Positions 38,916 to 50,723 of a stretch of DNA of 64,000 bases are shown piece by piece. The notes under the pieces are model-generated. The model was not told where the DNA came from, ran no database searches, and saw only the letters and a list, made by a program, of their open reading frames with translations. Position 1 is the first letter of the stretch, and the number at the start of each line of letters is the position of its first letter. Location: contig NC_045129.1 in assembly GCF_007655135.1 (NCBI RefSeq), forward strand, positions 8,928,001 through 8,992,000, written 5' to 3'. The translations under genes and the position numbers were made by a program. Source of the stretch: Punica granatum (taxonomy: Eukaryota > Streptophyta > Magnoliopsida > Myrtales > Lythraceae).

Positions 38916-41900
38916 CAGACTTGCATATATATGATGATTCGACCGACTTCATAAACAAGAGTATCGTTCTATGAGTGAGCCGCTTGTGGTTTAACCTGAT
39001 AACCAAGAAGTTCAATATGTGATACTCGTGATGGGACTACTCGTATTCATTTATTAGCTATTGTGAATTCTATTTCATTATACTATACTATACTAGTTTA
39101 CCCCCATTATAACTGGAAGAAAAAAACTTAAAATTATCAACAACACATATAAAGTACATATATAGGTCATATATGGCATGAAGGAATAGAAATAATCCCT
39201 AAAATGTATCGCCACGCGAAATTCCACATATTTTATATTCATATATACTGCATTCCCTACACTTTCTATCTCTTCGTGCCAAACAAGGCCATAGTGGATA
39301 TGATTTGCAGTATCCATGGTCAAATTAGTGATGATATAAGTCAGATGAATCCGATATACAACTTGATTAACTTAATATTGCGTATGCGAAGCATGGAACA
39401 ACCATATATATGAATATTATATGGTCACCAGTCATCTACTTGCTATTCGACTGGAATTGTGCTCATATAAATGTGATTTTCCTTTCATTAATAAAGTATA
39501 AAACCAGAAACTTTTATTGAGTGAAAACAACTTTCTATTATAATATATAAAAATCAATAAGCACGTTGCCTTTTACAAACCCTTAACTTGTGGTTACTTG
39601 CCTCTTAATTTGTTAAGAAAAAAATTAAATTTTTAAAAAAAATTCATGTACCTATTTATTGCAGAAATAGATTCATGTATCTATTAATTTAAATTAAATG
39701 AAATTTGCAAGTTCCTGTATGTTCGGTTCAATGAATTTTTTATATTCATTTACATTATTCGTATTTAGGGATATAATTGGACATTCTTTTTTGAAAATTT
39801 TAAATTCTCTCAATAATTTCAAAGTTTTTTTCTCGAAATATGAAATGCATTTTTAACTTCAATGTACTATATGTCCAATAAATAGAGTACGAGAAACTTC
39901 ATTTTCTAGACTATTTTCTTGCTACTGTTATTTCTCTTTACACAATACCTCGAGATGTTTCTCTCACGATCGATATGCTCGTATGTATTTAAATTTAAGT
40001 TTAAATTATAACTATTTCTCTTATATTTTTTAATTCACGTCGTGTGTATAATATACATTTTCTATAACATAAGTTCTTTTTGTAATGTTTTATAATTAAC
40101 AATAATAATCTCATACGAATCAAATTACTTATTCTTATAATTGCAATTTGATTTTTTTAATTATATTAGACAATTTCTTCTTTCATAATAAAACAATATT
40201 ATGGATATTATTTCCCATACCATTTTTTGTATGATTAGATTATAGCAATTAAAATTTTCATTCCTATAATATTTAACTTACTACCTATTTTAAACAAATG
40301 TAAAAATTACTATTTAATACGTGGGAGCACTATTTTTATAATTCTCATTTAATGCTTTATTATTTCTTATTTTTTATATTTAAAATAATTATTACATTTA
40401 ATATTTTATTAAAAACTGTAAATAAACATTATAAATTTTAAAGTGAAATGTTAAATCAATTCACAAATGTATTAAAAGTTCTCTAAAAAGCAATTGACAA
40501 TTAAATAAATTAAATAATTTCTCATAATCCTTGCTTTTCTATAACAAAGCTGTTGGTAGTATACACCTTGGGCGGGCATTAAGATGTAAATGTAACTAAT
40601 TTCTCAAAACAACTTAAAATACAAAATTACCTAAAGACTGATTTCATAACTTAATATTAGGTTTATTACTAAAACTATTTTGAAATTAAATAATATGCAT
40701 CCTTATATGATATATACTTTCAATAAAGCTTCATGAAATATTTCAAAACAATGATTGTTGTTAGTTTCAGCAGTCTTAAATGTGATTGATTTCTCATTTT
40801 TGCTTATTCTCTACTTTAAGCATTAGTTTTAATTTCAACAATTTTAGAGTATGCCCCTCCAAGTCCCAATTATTATTTTTTCTGTAGTCAGTACTTTTAG
40901 TTTTTTGCAATTATATTTCTGCATTTGTATATCGGTAACGACACTTCCAAATCAAGCCCAAGTCTTAAGCTTTTATACTGTATATATGACTCACAAGTCT
41001 ATATTAAGTAACACGATTCCCACTCCAACTAGAATTTTGGGATGCCCCAAATAACCAGCTAATGGAAAGTGTTTTTCCTTGCGTGGATCCTATTTAAATT
41101 GGAACTTGACGAGTCGATCTGCCTACACATCATGCTTTCATATGTATAAAATTATCGGATAATCCTAATGTAATAAGAAATGTAAAATAGGTACATAAAA
41201 AAGGAGGAAAATGATGCGAGAGTTATTCAGTGAGGAGGATTGGTTATCCGATGATGTTTGTAGACGTATAGCTCCATAAATTCTATGGAAGTTTCTTACA
41301 ATATATAAAATGAATCAAGACGTGCATGGTAAGTGAATTATACACCTAAATACAGTCTTAATGATCGATAGGTTTTAATGCTATATAAGAGGATCATTAA
41401 CCAATTCTCTCTTCATACACATCTTTTCACAAATATGAGTTTTATATAATTTATGAATATATGTTATACGCTGATGTAAGATTACATTATATAACTATTG
41501 TTTTGGCTGAATCTGGAAGATTCTCATCTATGAGCACATTCGAGAGAACATGCTAATTTATCTGATGCATGTGATATATTTTGTAGATTTTATAAAAAAT
41601 GGAACATTGGTTGCAGGATTGACATAAAACTTAGAAACCCGAAAGAGAAGAGCCCGAAAGCAGCAGAGGTGGTCGCTGAAGAGGAGGTACGTAGCAGCCC
41701 GTTCATGTTCAGCAAAGTGCTTGGGGAGCTCATCCGTCAGCTTCTTCATCGAGGCCATGCTCGTGATCAGCTCCCTGGGGACTTTGCTCATTGATCGGAG
41801 TGTTCCACCGGGTTTGCTCTCTCTCTCCATCCCCTTTTAAGGAGCTTTTCTAATTCCGCACGCCTTTGTTTATCTTCCTTCGGCCTCTCAATGTACTTCC

Positions 41901-43271
41901 CTCTGGGCCTCTCGGAGTCGAGATTCTGATCTGAGAAAAGCTGCCTCGTACTGCTGAAATTGCGATTCTTGCCTCATGCCGTGAAATCTGAGACAATTCC
42001 CTCCAAAGGTTAGGCACATTCTTGGGAGCACGAGCACCAACTTGCACTCGATGAAGCAATACATGGTACAGACGTCACATTCTTTCCTTGACCGCGCAAC
42101 TTGCCTTGGTGGAGCTCAGTGAAACCTTCATAGGTGTCAGGGTAGCAAAAGAGCTTTTCACTAGTGAGAAGGGACGTTATTTTTATCAAATTTTTTGTAG
42201 CAATGATTTCAAAAGAGAATTTAGCCTTTTAGAGCAACATAAAAAGCCCTACATTCTCTTTTATGTAATTGAAACAAAATTTACAAATATTCTTTCCATT
42301 AGTAAAAACTCTTTTGCGACCTTAGCCCCTAGGAAGGTTTTATTGAGGTCGAACAAGCCTAGGGGTCCACCAAGGCAGGTTGCCTATTCAAGGAAGGAAT
42401 GTGACACCTCTGCCATGTATTGCTCCATCGAGAGCATGATTGTATCCGGGCTCCTGAGAATTAGATCCTACGTTCTGTGCTAACTAGTGATGGGGGTCTC
42501 ATATATTTCAAAGCCAGCTGAGGCAGGAATCGTATTTCCGGGAGCATGAGGCTGGTGCGTACATCGAGGTATTAAAGAGGCTGAAGGGAGAAACACGAAG
42601 AGGTAGGGAGATATGGAAGCACCTGGTGATGGACGGGGAGACGGAGCAGACATGGTGGGGCACTGCTATGAATGAGCAGAGTCCCCAAGAAGCTGGTCGT
42701 GAACATAGCTGCGATGGGGATGCTGATCAATGAGCTCGACCAGCACCTTGTCAAACAGGCTGCTGCCTCTTCTTCTATGATAATCTCTGCTGCTGCTGGG
42801 ACTTCCGGTGCAGGCTTCTATGACAATCCTGCAACCAACGTTCATCTCGGTCGGGAAGGCGATGGTTCCACTTCTGAACATTTGGATCCATCCTCGCTGC
42901 AGAATTAGAATACCATGTGTTGGACTTACGTTGATTTACGGATCTTTATTTTTCCTCACGACCATGTGTTGGATGCCATGTACTTGGGAGTTTCACGACC
43001 CCAGATGCTTCATTCAGATATATATTTCTCACAGTCATCTAAGGCCAAGCCCTAACCATTTTTTGGGCTGAAATTAGACCCAACTACTAGTAAAAACTCG
43101 AGGTTGAATATTCAGCTTTCTTACGATTTGATTATGCTACATACCAGTATGACTTGTTTTAATTTCGGTCGTAATTTTCTCCCGCTCGCAACTCAAATGA
43201 ATGAGCCGAGATCCAACTGAAATTAACATTTTGCTAAATAAAGCAGACCTGAAATGGTAAATAATGTATGA
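38916..43271 (+). repeat. Tandem unit 2 (~4.36 kb)
   Basis: Full-length direct copy of unit 1 with scattered substitutions and small indels. SINE-like block about 38957-39130, TATA-like element 41381-41392, left arm 41602-42158, right arm 42307-42850. It has the cleanest hairpin of the three: its spacer (42159-42306) and right arm fall in a 131-codon plus-strand ORF (42088-42483) of unknown nature. Confidence 0.88.
41602..42850. repeat. Long inverted repeat (hairpin) in unit 2
   Basis: Arms 41602-42158 and 42307-42850 surround a ~148 bp loop. The innermost pairing includes AGCAAAAGAGCTTTT on the left against AAAAACTCTTTTGC on the right. An RNA crossing this region could fold into a ~540 bp imperfect duplex, a form of Dicer-like substrate. 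Arm identity was judged by eye, not computed. Confidence 0.82.
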
Positions 43272-43799
43272 CAGACTTGCATATATATGATGATTTGACC
43301 GACTTCATAAACAAGAGCATCGTTCTATGAGTGAGCCGCTTGTGGTTTAACCTGATAACCAAGAGGTTCAATATGTGATACTCATGATGGGACTATCCGT
43401 GTCTATTTATTAGCTATTATGAATTATATTTCATTATACTATAACTGTATACCTCCTTTATAATTGGAAAAAGAAAAACTTAAAATTATCAACTGCACAT
43501 ACAAAGTACAGATATAGGTCATATATGGCATGAAGGAATAGAAATAATCTCTAAAATGAATCGCCGCGCGAAATTCCACATATTTTATATGCATATATAC
43601 TGCATTCCCTTCACTTTCTATCTCTCCGTGCCAAACAAGGCCATAGCGGATATGATTTGCGGTATCCATGGTGCCTCCCGAGCACATCAAATTAGTGAAG
43701 ATATAAGTCAGATGAATCCGATATACAACTCTATTCACTTAATATTGGGTATGCGAAGCATGGAACAAGCATATATATGAATATTATATGGTCGTTAGT

Positions 43800-44856
43800 T
43801 AGGGGTGGCAATTCATGTCGTGTCGTGTTTATACGTGTCGTGTCTAAACGAATTCATGTCATCGAAATCATAACCCGTACACGACACGATTATTAAACGG
43901 GTCAGGTTTTGGAAACCCGTACACGACCTGTTTATATCCATGTCAACCCGTTTAGACACGTTAAAACCTGTTTATCAAAACGTATTATAATAGGTACATG
44001 TATACACGACACGATTATAACCATTATCCGAACACGTTAATACGACTTGTTTATCCGATCAATTCGGTTACCCAGTCATATTAACACGACTTATTTATTC
44101 GATTAACTCGTTTACTCGAACACGTTAACACGACATGTTTACACATTAACACGGAGATTGAGATGGAGGGGAGGGGGATGTGGACAGGGAAGAGGCGAGA
44201 GCCGCATCCGAGGGAGGCAGCGATGGCGAGGATGAGATCGAGCCGTGAGGCGCATTGGCAGGAGCCGGAGCCGGCGAAGCCATGGGCTTCGAAGGGGAGA
44301 TGGTGGGAGTGGAGTCGGCGGCGAGCTTGGGAGAAGGGGAGGGCGAGATCTTAGGCGGATCTGCAGACAATGCGAGGTGCACAGAGATGAGAGCAATGAG
44401 AGCGAAGAAGCCGAACTTCACCATTGATGGATGAGAATAGGGAAATCAAATCGCAGATGAGATCTGAAGGAGGGTAGTAGAGAAGTAGAAGTAGAAGTGG
44501 AAGTGCGATTGTGCTGTGTTGTATTGGGTGAAAGAAAGGAAAGTAAATTAGGTTAAAGAAATGAAAGTAAATTAGGTTATGAACTTAAGAACTTAGGGTT
44601 ATACAAGGATATTTTGGTAATCCAAATACATAAATAGGTTAACGGATTACACGATTATAGTAACACAATTAATATGTCTAAATAAATATGTTTAATCGTA
44701 TATAATCGGGTTACACGGGTTCAACCCGGTAAGACATGCTTATTAACCGTGTTTAAATGAGTTGGAACCGTTTAGACCGATTATCAAAAACGTCCAACTC
44801 AAACCCGTTTAACTCCGTGTCGTATTATTGTGTCGTGCGAAATATTGCCAGCCCTA
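43800..44856. mobile_element. Non-autonomous hAT-type element carrying a captured gene fragment
   Basis: Terminal inverted repeats TAGGGGTGGCAAT and (right end, minus strand) TAGGGCTGGCAAT. An 8 bp duplication, TCGTTAGT (43792-43799) and TCGTCAAT (44857-44864), has two mismatches. Units 1 and 2 and the 63.8 kb copy show the empty site. Sub-terminal regions are packed with CGTGTCGTGT, ACCCGTTT and ACACGAC motifs. An 8 bp duplication and TAGGG/TGGCAA termini fit hAT. There is no transposase. The centre carries part of a host gene. Confidence 0.85.
44146..44424 (-). pseudogene. Captured 5' fragment of an arabinogalactan-protein gene
   Basis: A 92-codon ORF. Residues 1-20 form a clear secretory signal peptide (FFALIALISVHLALSA). 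After that comes a Pro/Ser/Ala/Thr-rich region with SPSPSP and APAPA-type dipeptides, typical of the hydroxyproline-O-glycosylated core of classical arabinogalactan proteins. It ends with Cys and a stop formed where transposon sequence begins (about 44152), so the usual C-terminal GPI-anchor signal is missing. A CT-rich leader precedes the ATG (about 44425-44520, minus strand), suggesting that the 5' UTR was captured too. It could still encode a short secreted peptide. Confidence 0.72.
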
Positions 44857-47800
44857 TCGTCAATCATCTACTTGCTATTCGACTAGAATGATGCTCATAT
44901 AAATGTGATTTTCTTTTCATTAATAAAGTATAAAATCAGAAACTTTTGTAGAGTGAAAACAACTTTCTATTATAATATATAAAAATAAAAAAAAACACGT
45001 TGCCTTTTACAAACCCTTAACTCGTGGTTACTTGCCTCTTTGTCTGTTAAGAAAAAATTAAATTTTTAATAAAAAGATTCATGTGCCCATCTATTGCAAA
45101 AATAGATTCATGTATCTATTAATTTAAATTAAATGAATTGTGCAAGTTCTTGTATGTTCGGTTCAAAGAATTTTAGATGTTCATTTACATTATTCGTATT
45201 TAGGGATATAACTAGATATTCTTTTTTGAAAAGTTAAAAATTCTCTAAATAACTTAATAGTTATTATCTAAATAACTATTTCTCTTATATTTTTTAATTC
45301 ACATCGTTTTTATACTATACATTTTCTATAACATAAGTTCTTTTTGTAATGTTTTATAATTAACAATAATAATCTCATACGAATCAAATTACTTATTCTT
45401 ATAATTGTAATTTGATTTTTCTTAATTATATTGATAATTTTTTCTTTCATAATAAAACAATATTATGTATATTATTTTCCATACCATTTTTTTGTATGAT
45501 AAGATTATAGCAATTAAAATTTTCATTCCTATAATATTTAACTTACTACCTATTTTAAACAAATGTCAAAATTACTATTTAATACGTGGGAGCACTATTT
45601 TTATAATTCTCATTTAATGTTTTATTATTTATTATTTTTTATATTTTAAAAATTATAACATTCAATATTATATTAAAAACTGTAATAAACATTATAAATT
45701 TTAAAGTGAAACATTAAATCAATTCTCAAATGTATTAAAAGTTCTCTAAAAAGTAATTGACAATTAAATAAATTAAATAATTTTTCATACTCGGCAACGC
45801 GTAGGCATAGTCCTTGTTTTTCTATAACAAAGTTGTTGGTAGTATACACCTTGTCCGGGCATTAACATGTAAATGTAACTAATTTCTCAAAACTTAAAAT
45901 ATAAAATTACCTAAAGACTGATTTGATAACTTAATATTAGTTTTAGTACTAAGACTATTTTGAAATTAACTAATATGCATCCTTATATGATATATACTTT
46001 CAATAAAGCTTCATGAAATATTTCAAAACAATGCTTGTTAATTTTAGCAGTCATAAATGTGATTGATTTCCCATTTTTGCTTATTATCTACTTTAACTAT
46101 TAATTTTAATTTCAACGGTTTTAGAGTATGGCCTTCCAAGTCCCGAATAATTTTTTTTTCTTAATCAATACTTTGAGCTTTTAGCAATTATATTTCTACA
46201 TTTGTATATCGGTAACAACACTTCCAAATCAAACACAAGTCTTAAGCTTTTATACAGTATATATAACTCACAAGTCTCTATTAAGTAACACGATTTCCAC
46301 TCCAACTGGAATTTTGGGATGCCCCTTATAACCAACTAATGGAAAGTGTTTTTCCTTGTGTGGATCCTATTTCAATTGGAACTTGATGAGTCGATCTGCC
46401 TACACATTTTGCTTTCAAATGTATAAAATTATCGGAAAATCCTAATGTAACCAAGAAATGTAAAATAGGTATATAAAAAAAGGAGGAAAAATTATGCGAG
46501 AGTTCTTTTTTTTTTTTTTTTTTGCTGAATGATGCGAGAGTTATTCGGCGAGTTGGATTGGTTATCCGAAGATGTTTGTAGACGTATAGCTCCATAAATT
46601 CTATGGAAGATTCTAACGATACATAAAATGAATCAAGACATGCATGGTAAGTGAATTATATACCTAAATACAGTCTTAATGATTGATAGGTTTTAACGCT
46701 GTACAAGAGGATCATTATCCAAGTCTCTATTCATCCACATCTTTTCACAAATAGTAGTTTTATATAATTTATGAATATATATGATACACTGAAGTAAAAT
46801 TACATTATATAACTATTGTTTTGGCTGAATCTGGAAGACTCTCATCTATGAGCACATTCGAGAGCATATGTTAATTTATCTGATGCATGTGATATATTTT
46901 GTAGATTTTATAAAAAATGGAAAATTGGTTGCAGGATTGACATAAAACTTAGAAGACCGAAAGAGAAGGGCCCGACAGCAGCAGAGGTGGTCGCTGAAGA
47001 GGAGGTACGTAGCAGCCCGTTCATGTTCAACAAGGTGCTTGTGTGGAGCTCATCTGTCAGCTTCTTCATCGAGGCCATGCTCGCGATCAGCTCCTTGGGG
47101 ACTTTGCTCATTGATCGAAGTGTTCCACCGGGTTTGCTCTCTCTCTCCATCCATTTTTAAGGAGCTTTTCTAATTCCCCACACCTTTGTTTATCTTCCCT
47201 CGGCCTCTAAATGTACTTCTCTCTGGGCCTCTCGGATTCGAGCCTCCTGACATGAGAAAAGCTGCCTCGTACTGTCGAAATTGCGATTCTTGCCTCAAGC
47301 CATGAAATCTGAGACAATTCCCCCCAAAGGTTAGGCACATAGGGTAGGACCTGATAATTATTGGGAGCACGAGCACCAACTTGCACTCGATGAAGCAATA
47401 CATGGTACAGACGTCACATTCCTTCCTGGACAGCACAACTTGCCTTCGTATTTCCAGGAGCATGACGCTGGTGCATACATCGAGGTATTAAAGAGGCTGA
47501 AGGAGGAAACACGAAGAGGTAGGGAGTTATGGAAGCTCCTGGTGATGGGCTGGGAGACGGAGCAGACATGGTGGAACACTCCGATGAATGAGCAGAGTCC
47601 CCAAGGAGCTGGTCGTGAACATAGCCACGATGGGGATGCTGATCAATGAGCTCGACCAGCACCTTGTCGAACAGGCTGCTGCCTCTTCTTCTATGATGAT
47701 CTCTGCTGCTGCTGGGACTTCCCTTGCAGGCTTCTATGACAATCCTGCGACCAACGTTCATCTCGGTCAGGAAGGCGATGGTTCCACTTCTGAACATTTG

Positions 47801-48201
47801 GATCCATCTTCGTTGCAGAATTATGATACCATGTGTTGGACTTACTTTGATTTACTGATCATTATTTTTCCTCACGACCATGCGTTGGATACCATGTATT
47901 TGGAGTTTCACGACCCCAAATGCTTCATTCAGATATATATTTCTCACTCACCTAAGGCCAAGCCCTAAACATTATTTGGGCGGAAATTAGACCCAACTAC
48001 CAGTAAAAACTCGAGGTTGAGTATTCTGCTTTCTAACGCTTTGATTATGCTGCATACCAGTATAATTTGATTACGACCGAAATTTGTTTTAATTTAGGTC
48101 GTAATTTTCTCCTGCTCGCCACTTGAATGAATGAGCACAGATACAACTGAAATTGATATTTTGCTAAATAAAGCAGACCCGAATTGGTAAATAATGTATG
48201 A

Positions 48202-48290
48202 TAGACTTTCATATATATGATGATTCAACCAACTTCATAAACAAGAGCATCGTTCTATTAGTTAGCCGATTGTGGTTTAACCTGATCAAC
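48202..48290 (+). repeat. Tandem unit 4, truncated start
   Basis: Begins like the other units (TAGACTTTCATATATATGATG) and matches them up to AACCTGAT at about 48289. Then it changes to unrelated sequence. The array resumes at the same phase near 63411. Confidence 0.75.
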
Positions 48291-48793
48291 AAAGTTTCTC
48301 TTACCAACTTGTGGGACGAGTCAAGAGTTTGGACGACACAATGTATTCTGCTTGTGCAGGATGGGCATAGAAATTTAAACCGACCAAGCCCAGGCACTAG
48401 CTCTACCCGACTTCCATCCGAACCAAATCCAAGCCCAGAAAACAACCAAGTCTACTTTCTCTATGGACATAATACATGGGTGTTTTAGTAATTTTATTCA
48501 AAGATAAGGGGTGAAAAGGCGGAGAAGGGGATTTTTGGCAATAAATTGGGAAAAGATCAAAAGGAAAAACGGGAGAGATCGGAGCAATATGATTTGGTTC
48601 TTTTTTTGCTGATTTTTTTTTTTAAAAAAGAACCAAATCCAGTATGAGTTAGTTGTTGTTGCTTTGTGATCGAGGTCTCTTTTTCTTAAGTAAGATTTCA
48701 AATTTGAGTTTTTTATGTTTTGAAAATCACTGTCCTTCAGACTCAAATGAACGCTTATCGCACGACTGTCACCAAAGCTCGTATGAGGGTTAT
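48291..48793. other. Spacer between array and gypsy element, with small hairpin
   Basis: Non-array sequence. 48519-48787 is homologous to 62911-63087 on the far side of the gypsy element. A perfect 16 bp inverted repeat (GATTTGGTTCTTTTTT at 48591-48606 and its complement at 48624-48639) forms a small hairpin. No gene seen. Confidence 0.55.
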
Positions 48794-49242
48794 TGACGCA
48801 GCGTACGACGCGAGTAATCGTCACAGACCCGTTGATTCGCGCACGAATACCGGAACTACGACCTTCTATACCTGTTGATTCTACGAATATCAGGAAATAG
48901 GCATCAAACTCGAATCGATTCGAGATTGGACAAAGTAAGAAAGTTCTGAATTTTATTGATAATCTGAAAAGACGACTCCCCTTGCCCTAGGGCTTACAGA
49001 AGGCTTAAATAGGTATTAATAAATCTAAATTGCATAAAAGAACTAAACTTTTCAAAAATTGCAAAAATACCATAATTAACATAAATTGTCTGTTTGAGGC
49101 CCTAAACGATGGAATTTGCCTTAAATATTGAAAAATCATAGCATAGCTGTGAGTTTTGCTCCGGATGTAGTTTCCTTCGAAATAGGGTCGTCAGAACCTA
49201 TTTTTCTCCAGGTACCGACTTGCGAGGTCTTCTGCCGCATCA
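48794..49242 (-). repeat. Gypsy 3' LTR
   Basis: 449 bp, starts TGACGCAGCG and ends CCGCATCA on the plus strand. Partner of 62156-62601. Confidence 0.92.
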
Positions 49243-49685
49243 TTTTCCCCTGGGTGGAGAAAATTCGTCCTCGAATCGTCATCGTCCGAGCTATCACCTG
49301 TGTAAGGAATCAGGTGCTTAACATTAAACACATCGGCAGTACGAATGTGGCTGGGAAGTTTAAGCCGATAGGCGTTCGAATTGATCTTCTCAACGATCTC
49401 CACAGGACCAATCTTTCTAGCAGCGAGCTTGTGGTAGTCACCAGCAGAAAATCGATCCTTCGTAAGGACAGCCCAAATAAAATCGCCAACTTCAAACTCC
49501 ACGTGCCTTCTCCTTCGGTCAGTAACAGCCTTGTAATTCATGGCAGCATTCTTCAAATTATTCTGCACAGCTTCATGAATCTCTTGCAGCTCGTGAACGA
49601 AGTCAGCCGCCTTACCATGAACCCTGGTCTTATCCGGCACGGGTAACAGATCAAGGGGACCCCGAGGAGTAACATAATATACCAC
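49191..49685 (-). pseudogene. Gypsy integrase C-terminal region, running into the 3' LTR
   Basis: A 164-codon open frame with the typical plant gypsy integrase tail, including an FEVGDFIWAVLTKDRF-type GPY/F region, a KIGPVEIVEKI block and a TADVFNVKHLIPY block. No classical chromodomain is apparent. The stop (49191) lies 52 bp inside the LTR, so the polypurine tract (49243-49252) is itself coding. This region would act in nuclear integration of element cDNA; the element as a whole is defective. Confidence 0.85.
49243..49252 (-). other. Gypsy polypurine tract
   Basis: CAGGGGAAAA on the minus strand, directly before the 3' LTR; the expected plus-strand primer. Confidence 0.8.
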
Positions 49686-49689
49686 TTGG

Positions 49690-50011
49690 AATGGACTGAA
49701 ACCAGTGCTGCGATTAACAGCATGGTTGTGCGCGAACTCCGCCGGACTTAACTTCTGATCCTAGCTCTTCACGTGCTCTCCTACTAAACCTCTCAACAGA
49801 TTGCCCAAGGACCTGTTAACCACTTATGTTTGTCCATCCGTCTGCGGGTGATACGCCGTACTGAAGTTCAACTGGGTGTTCACCATCTTCCAAAGGCTCC
49901 GCCAAAAATGACTCAAGAAGCGGGTGTCCCTATCAGACACAATAGAGACTGGCAGATCATGCAGACGGTATACCTCCTGAATGAGAGTCTCGAGGTTCTC
50001 CCATGTGATTT
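49690..50011 (-). pseudogene. Gypsy integrase core fragment
   Basis: The minus-strand translation shows the integrase core block [15 protein letters not shown] and the later [11 protein letters not shown] block, with stops between. The upstream part of the core is missing where the hAT fragment begins. Confidence 0.8.
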
Positions 50012-50723
50012 TTATATGTTGATGATCTGGAAAATGTAAACCTCCTTTATCTGATCATGATTCTATGAACAAAGTCATTTGTTGTTATATGTGCTAGTAT
50101 GGCTCCATTTGTATGCTCTGTCTAGAATTTGCCATTTACTTATTTAATTCTCTTTCTAAACCAAAACATCTTTCTCTCTCCAGTAGCTTATCTGATTCAA
50201 TTTCCTTGGGCCTATATTTCTCGCATCGGATACAAGCAACTTAATAAATCTGCCTTCCCTGTTTAGTTGTTTTATCGAAAACTATTTGATAGGGGGAAAA
50301 GCAGTCGATGAATAATGATGCTGAAGAAGATGAATTTGATAATTTGTATGATGATGACGTAGGTGATTATGAAGATTTGGATGAGATTTGATATGCTTGT
50401 TCATTTTATGTTATGAGTTATGATATATGTTGTTAACATTTTATTTCGGGAGTTTGAGTTATGATTTGGATTTTGAACCTTGAATTTCGATAATTTATAA
50501 CGATATTTTGAGTTTTTATGACTTATTGTTGATTTGTTGGTTTGTGTTTTTATTTGAATGAACAAGAATTAATTTTTTTTGCTCAGAAAAGTATGTTACA
50601 TATATATATATATATGTTTTTTTTAATTACAGGTAGAATCTTACGATTCACGATTCGAATCGCGATTCACGATTCTACGACCCTCGATCGATTCTAGGTA
50701 GAATCGCGATTCTGACAACCTTG
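50012..50723 (+). mobile_element. hAT transposon 3' fragment inside gypsy integrase
   Basis: Gypsy coding sequence stops at about 50011 and resumes at 50724 (a WVDIS-type block). The inserted segment ends GATTCTGACAACCTTG, the inverse of a CAAGGTTGTCAG terminus, after several GATTCG/CGAATC sub-terminal repeats (50636-50712); both suggest hAT. A possible last transposase exon (about 50304-50390) after an AAAAGCAG acceptor encodes a very acidic tail (DNLYDDDVGDYEDLDEI) and a stop. An (AT)n tract lies at about 50599-50612. The left terminus is missing, and some gypsy sequence seems to have gone with it. Confidence 0.6.

Larger units (their letters stand above)
43272..48201 (+). repeat. Tandem unit 3, with hAT insertion and two deletions
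   Basis: Same order as units 1 and 2. It is enlarged by the 1,057 bp element at 43800-44856 and shortened by about 490 bp net. One deletion lies near 45260, where the 35470-35650 equivalent is missing. The other removes the hairpin loop and the inner ends of both arms, so that left arm (46919-47445) and right arm (47446-47770) abut. The TATA-like element is mutated. Confidence 0.85.

Noticed and set aside
34564..43271. Unit boundaries as LTRs of tandemly joined retrotransposons
   Set aside because: No primer-binding site, polypurine tract or coding domain appears inside the units; repeats of this length without internal gag/pol do not support LTR-element tandems.
44146..44424. Intact functional AGP gene
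   Set aside because: It lacks the GPI-anchor signal, stops at the junction with transposon sequence, and lies inside terminal inverted repeats with an empty site in sister units.
48591..48639. Small perfect hairpin as a transcription terminator or MIR precursor
   Set aside because: The 16 bp arms and T/A-rich loop have no supporting gene context; more likely a decayed repeat.
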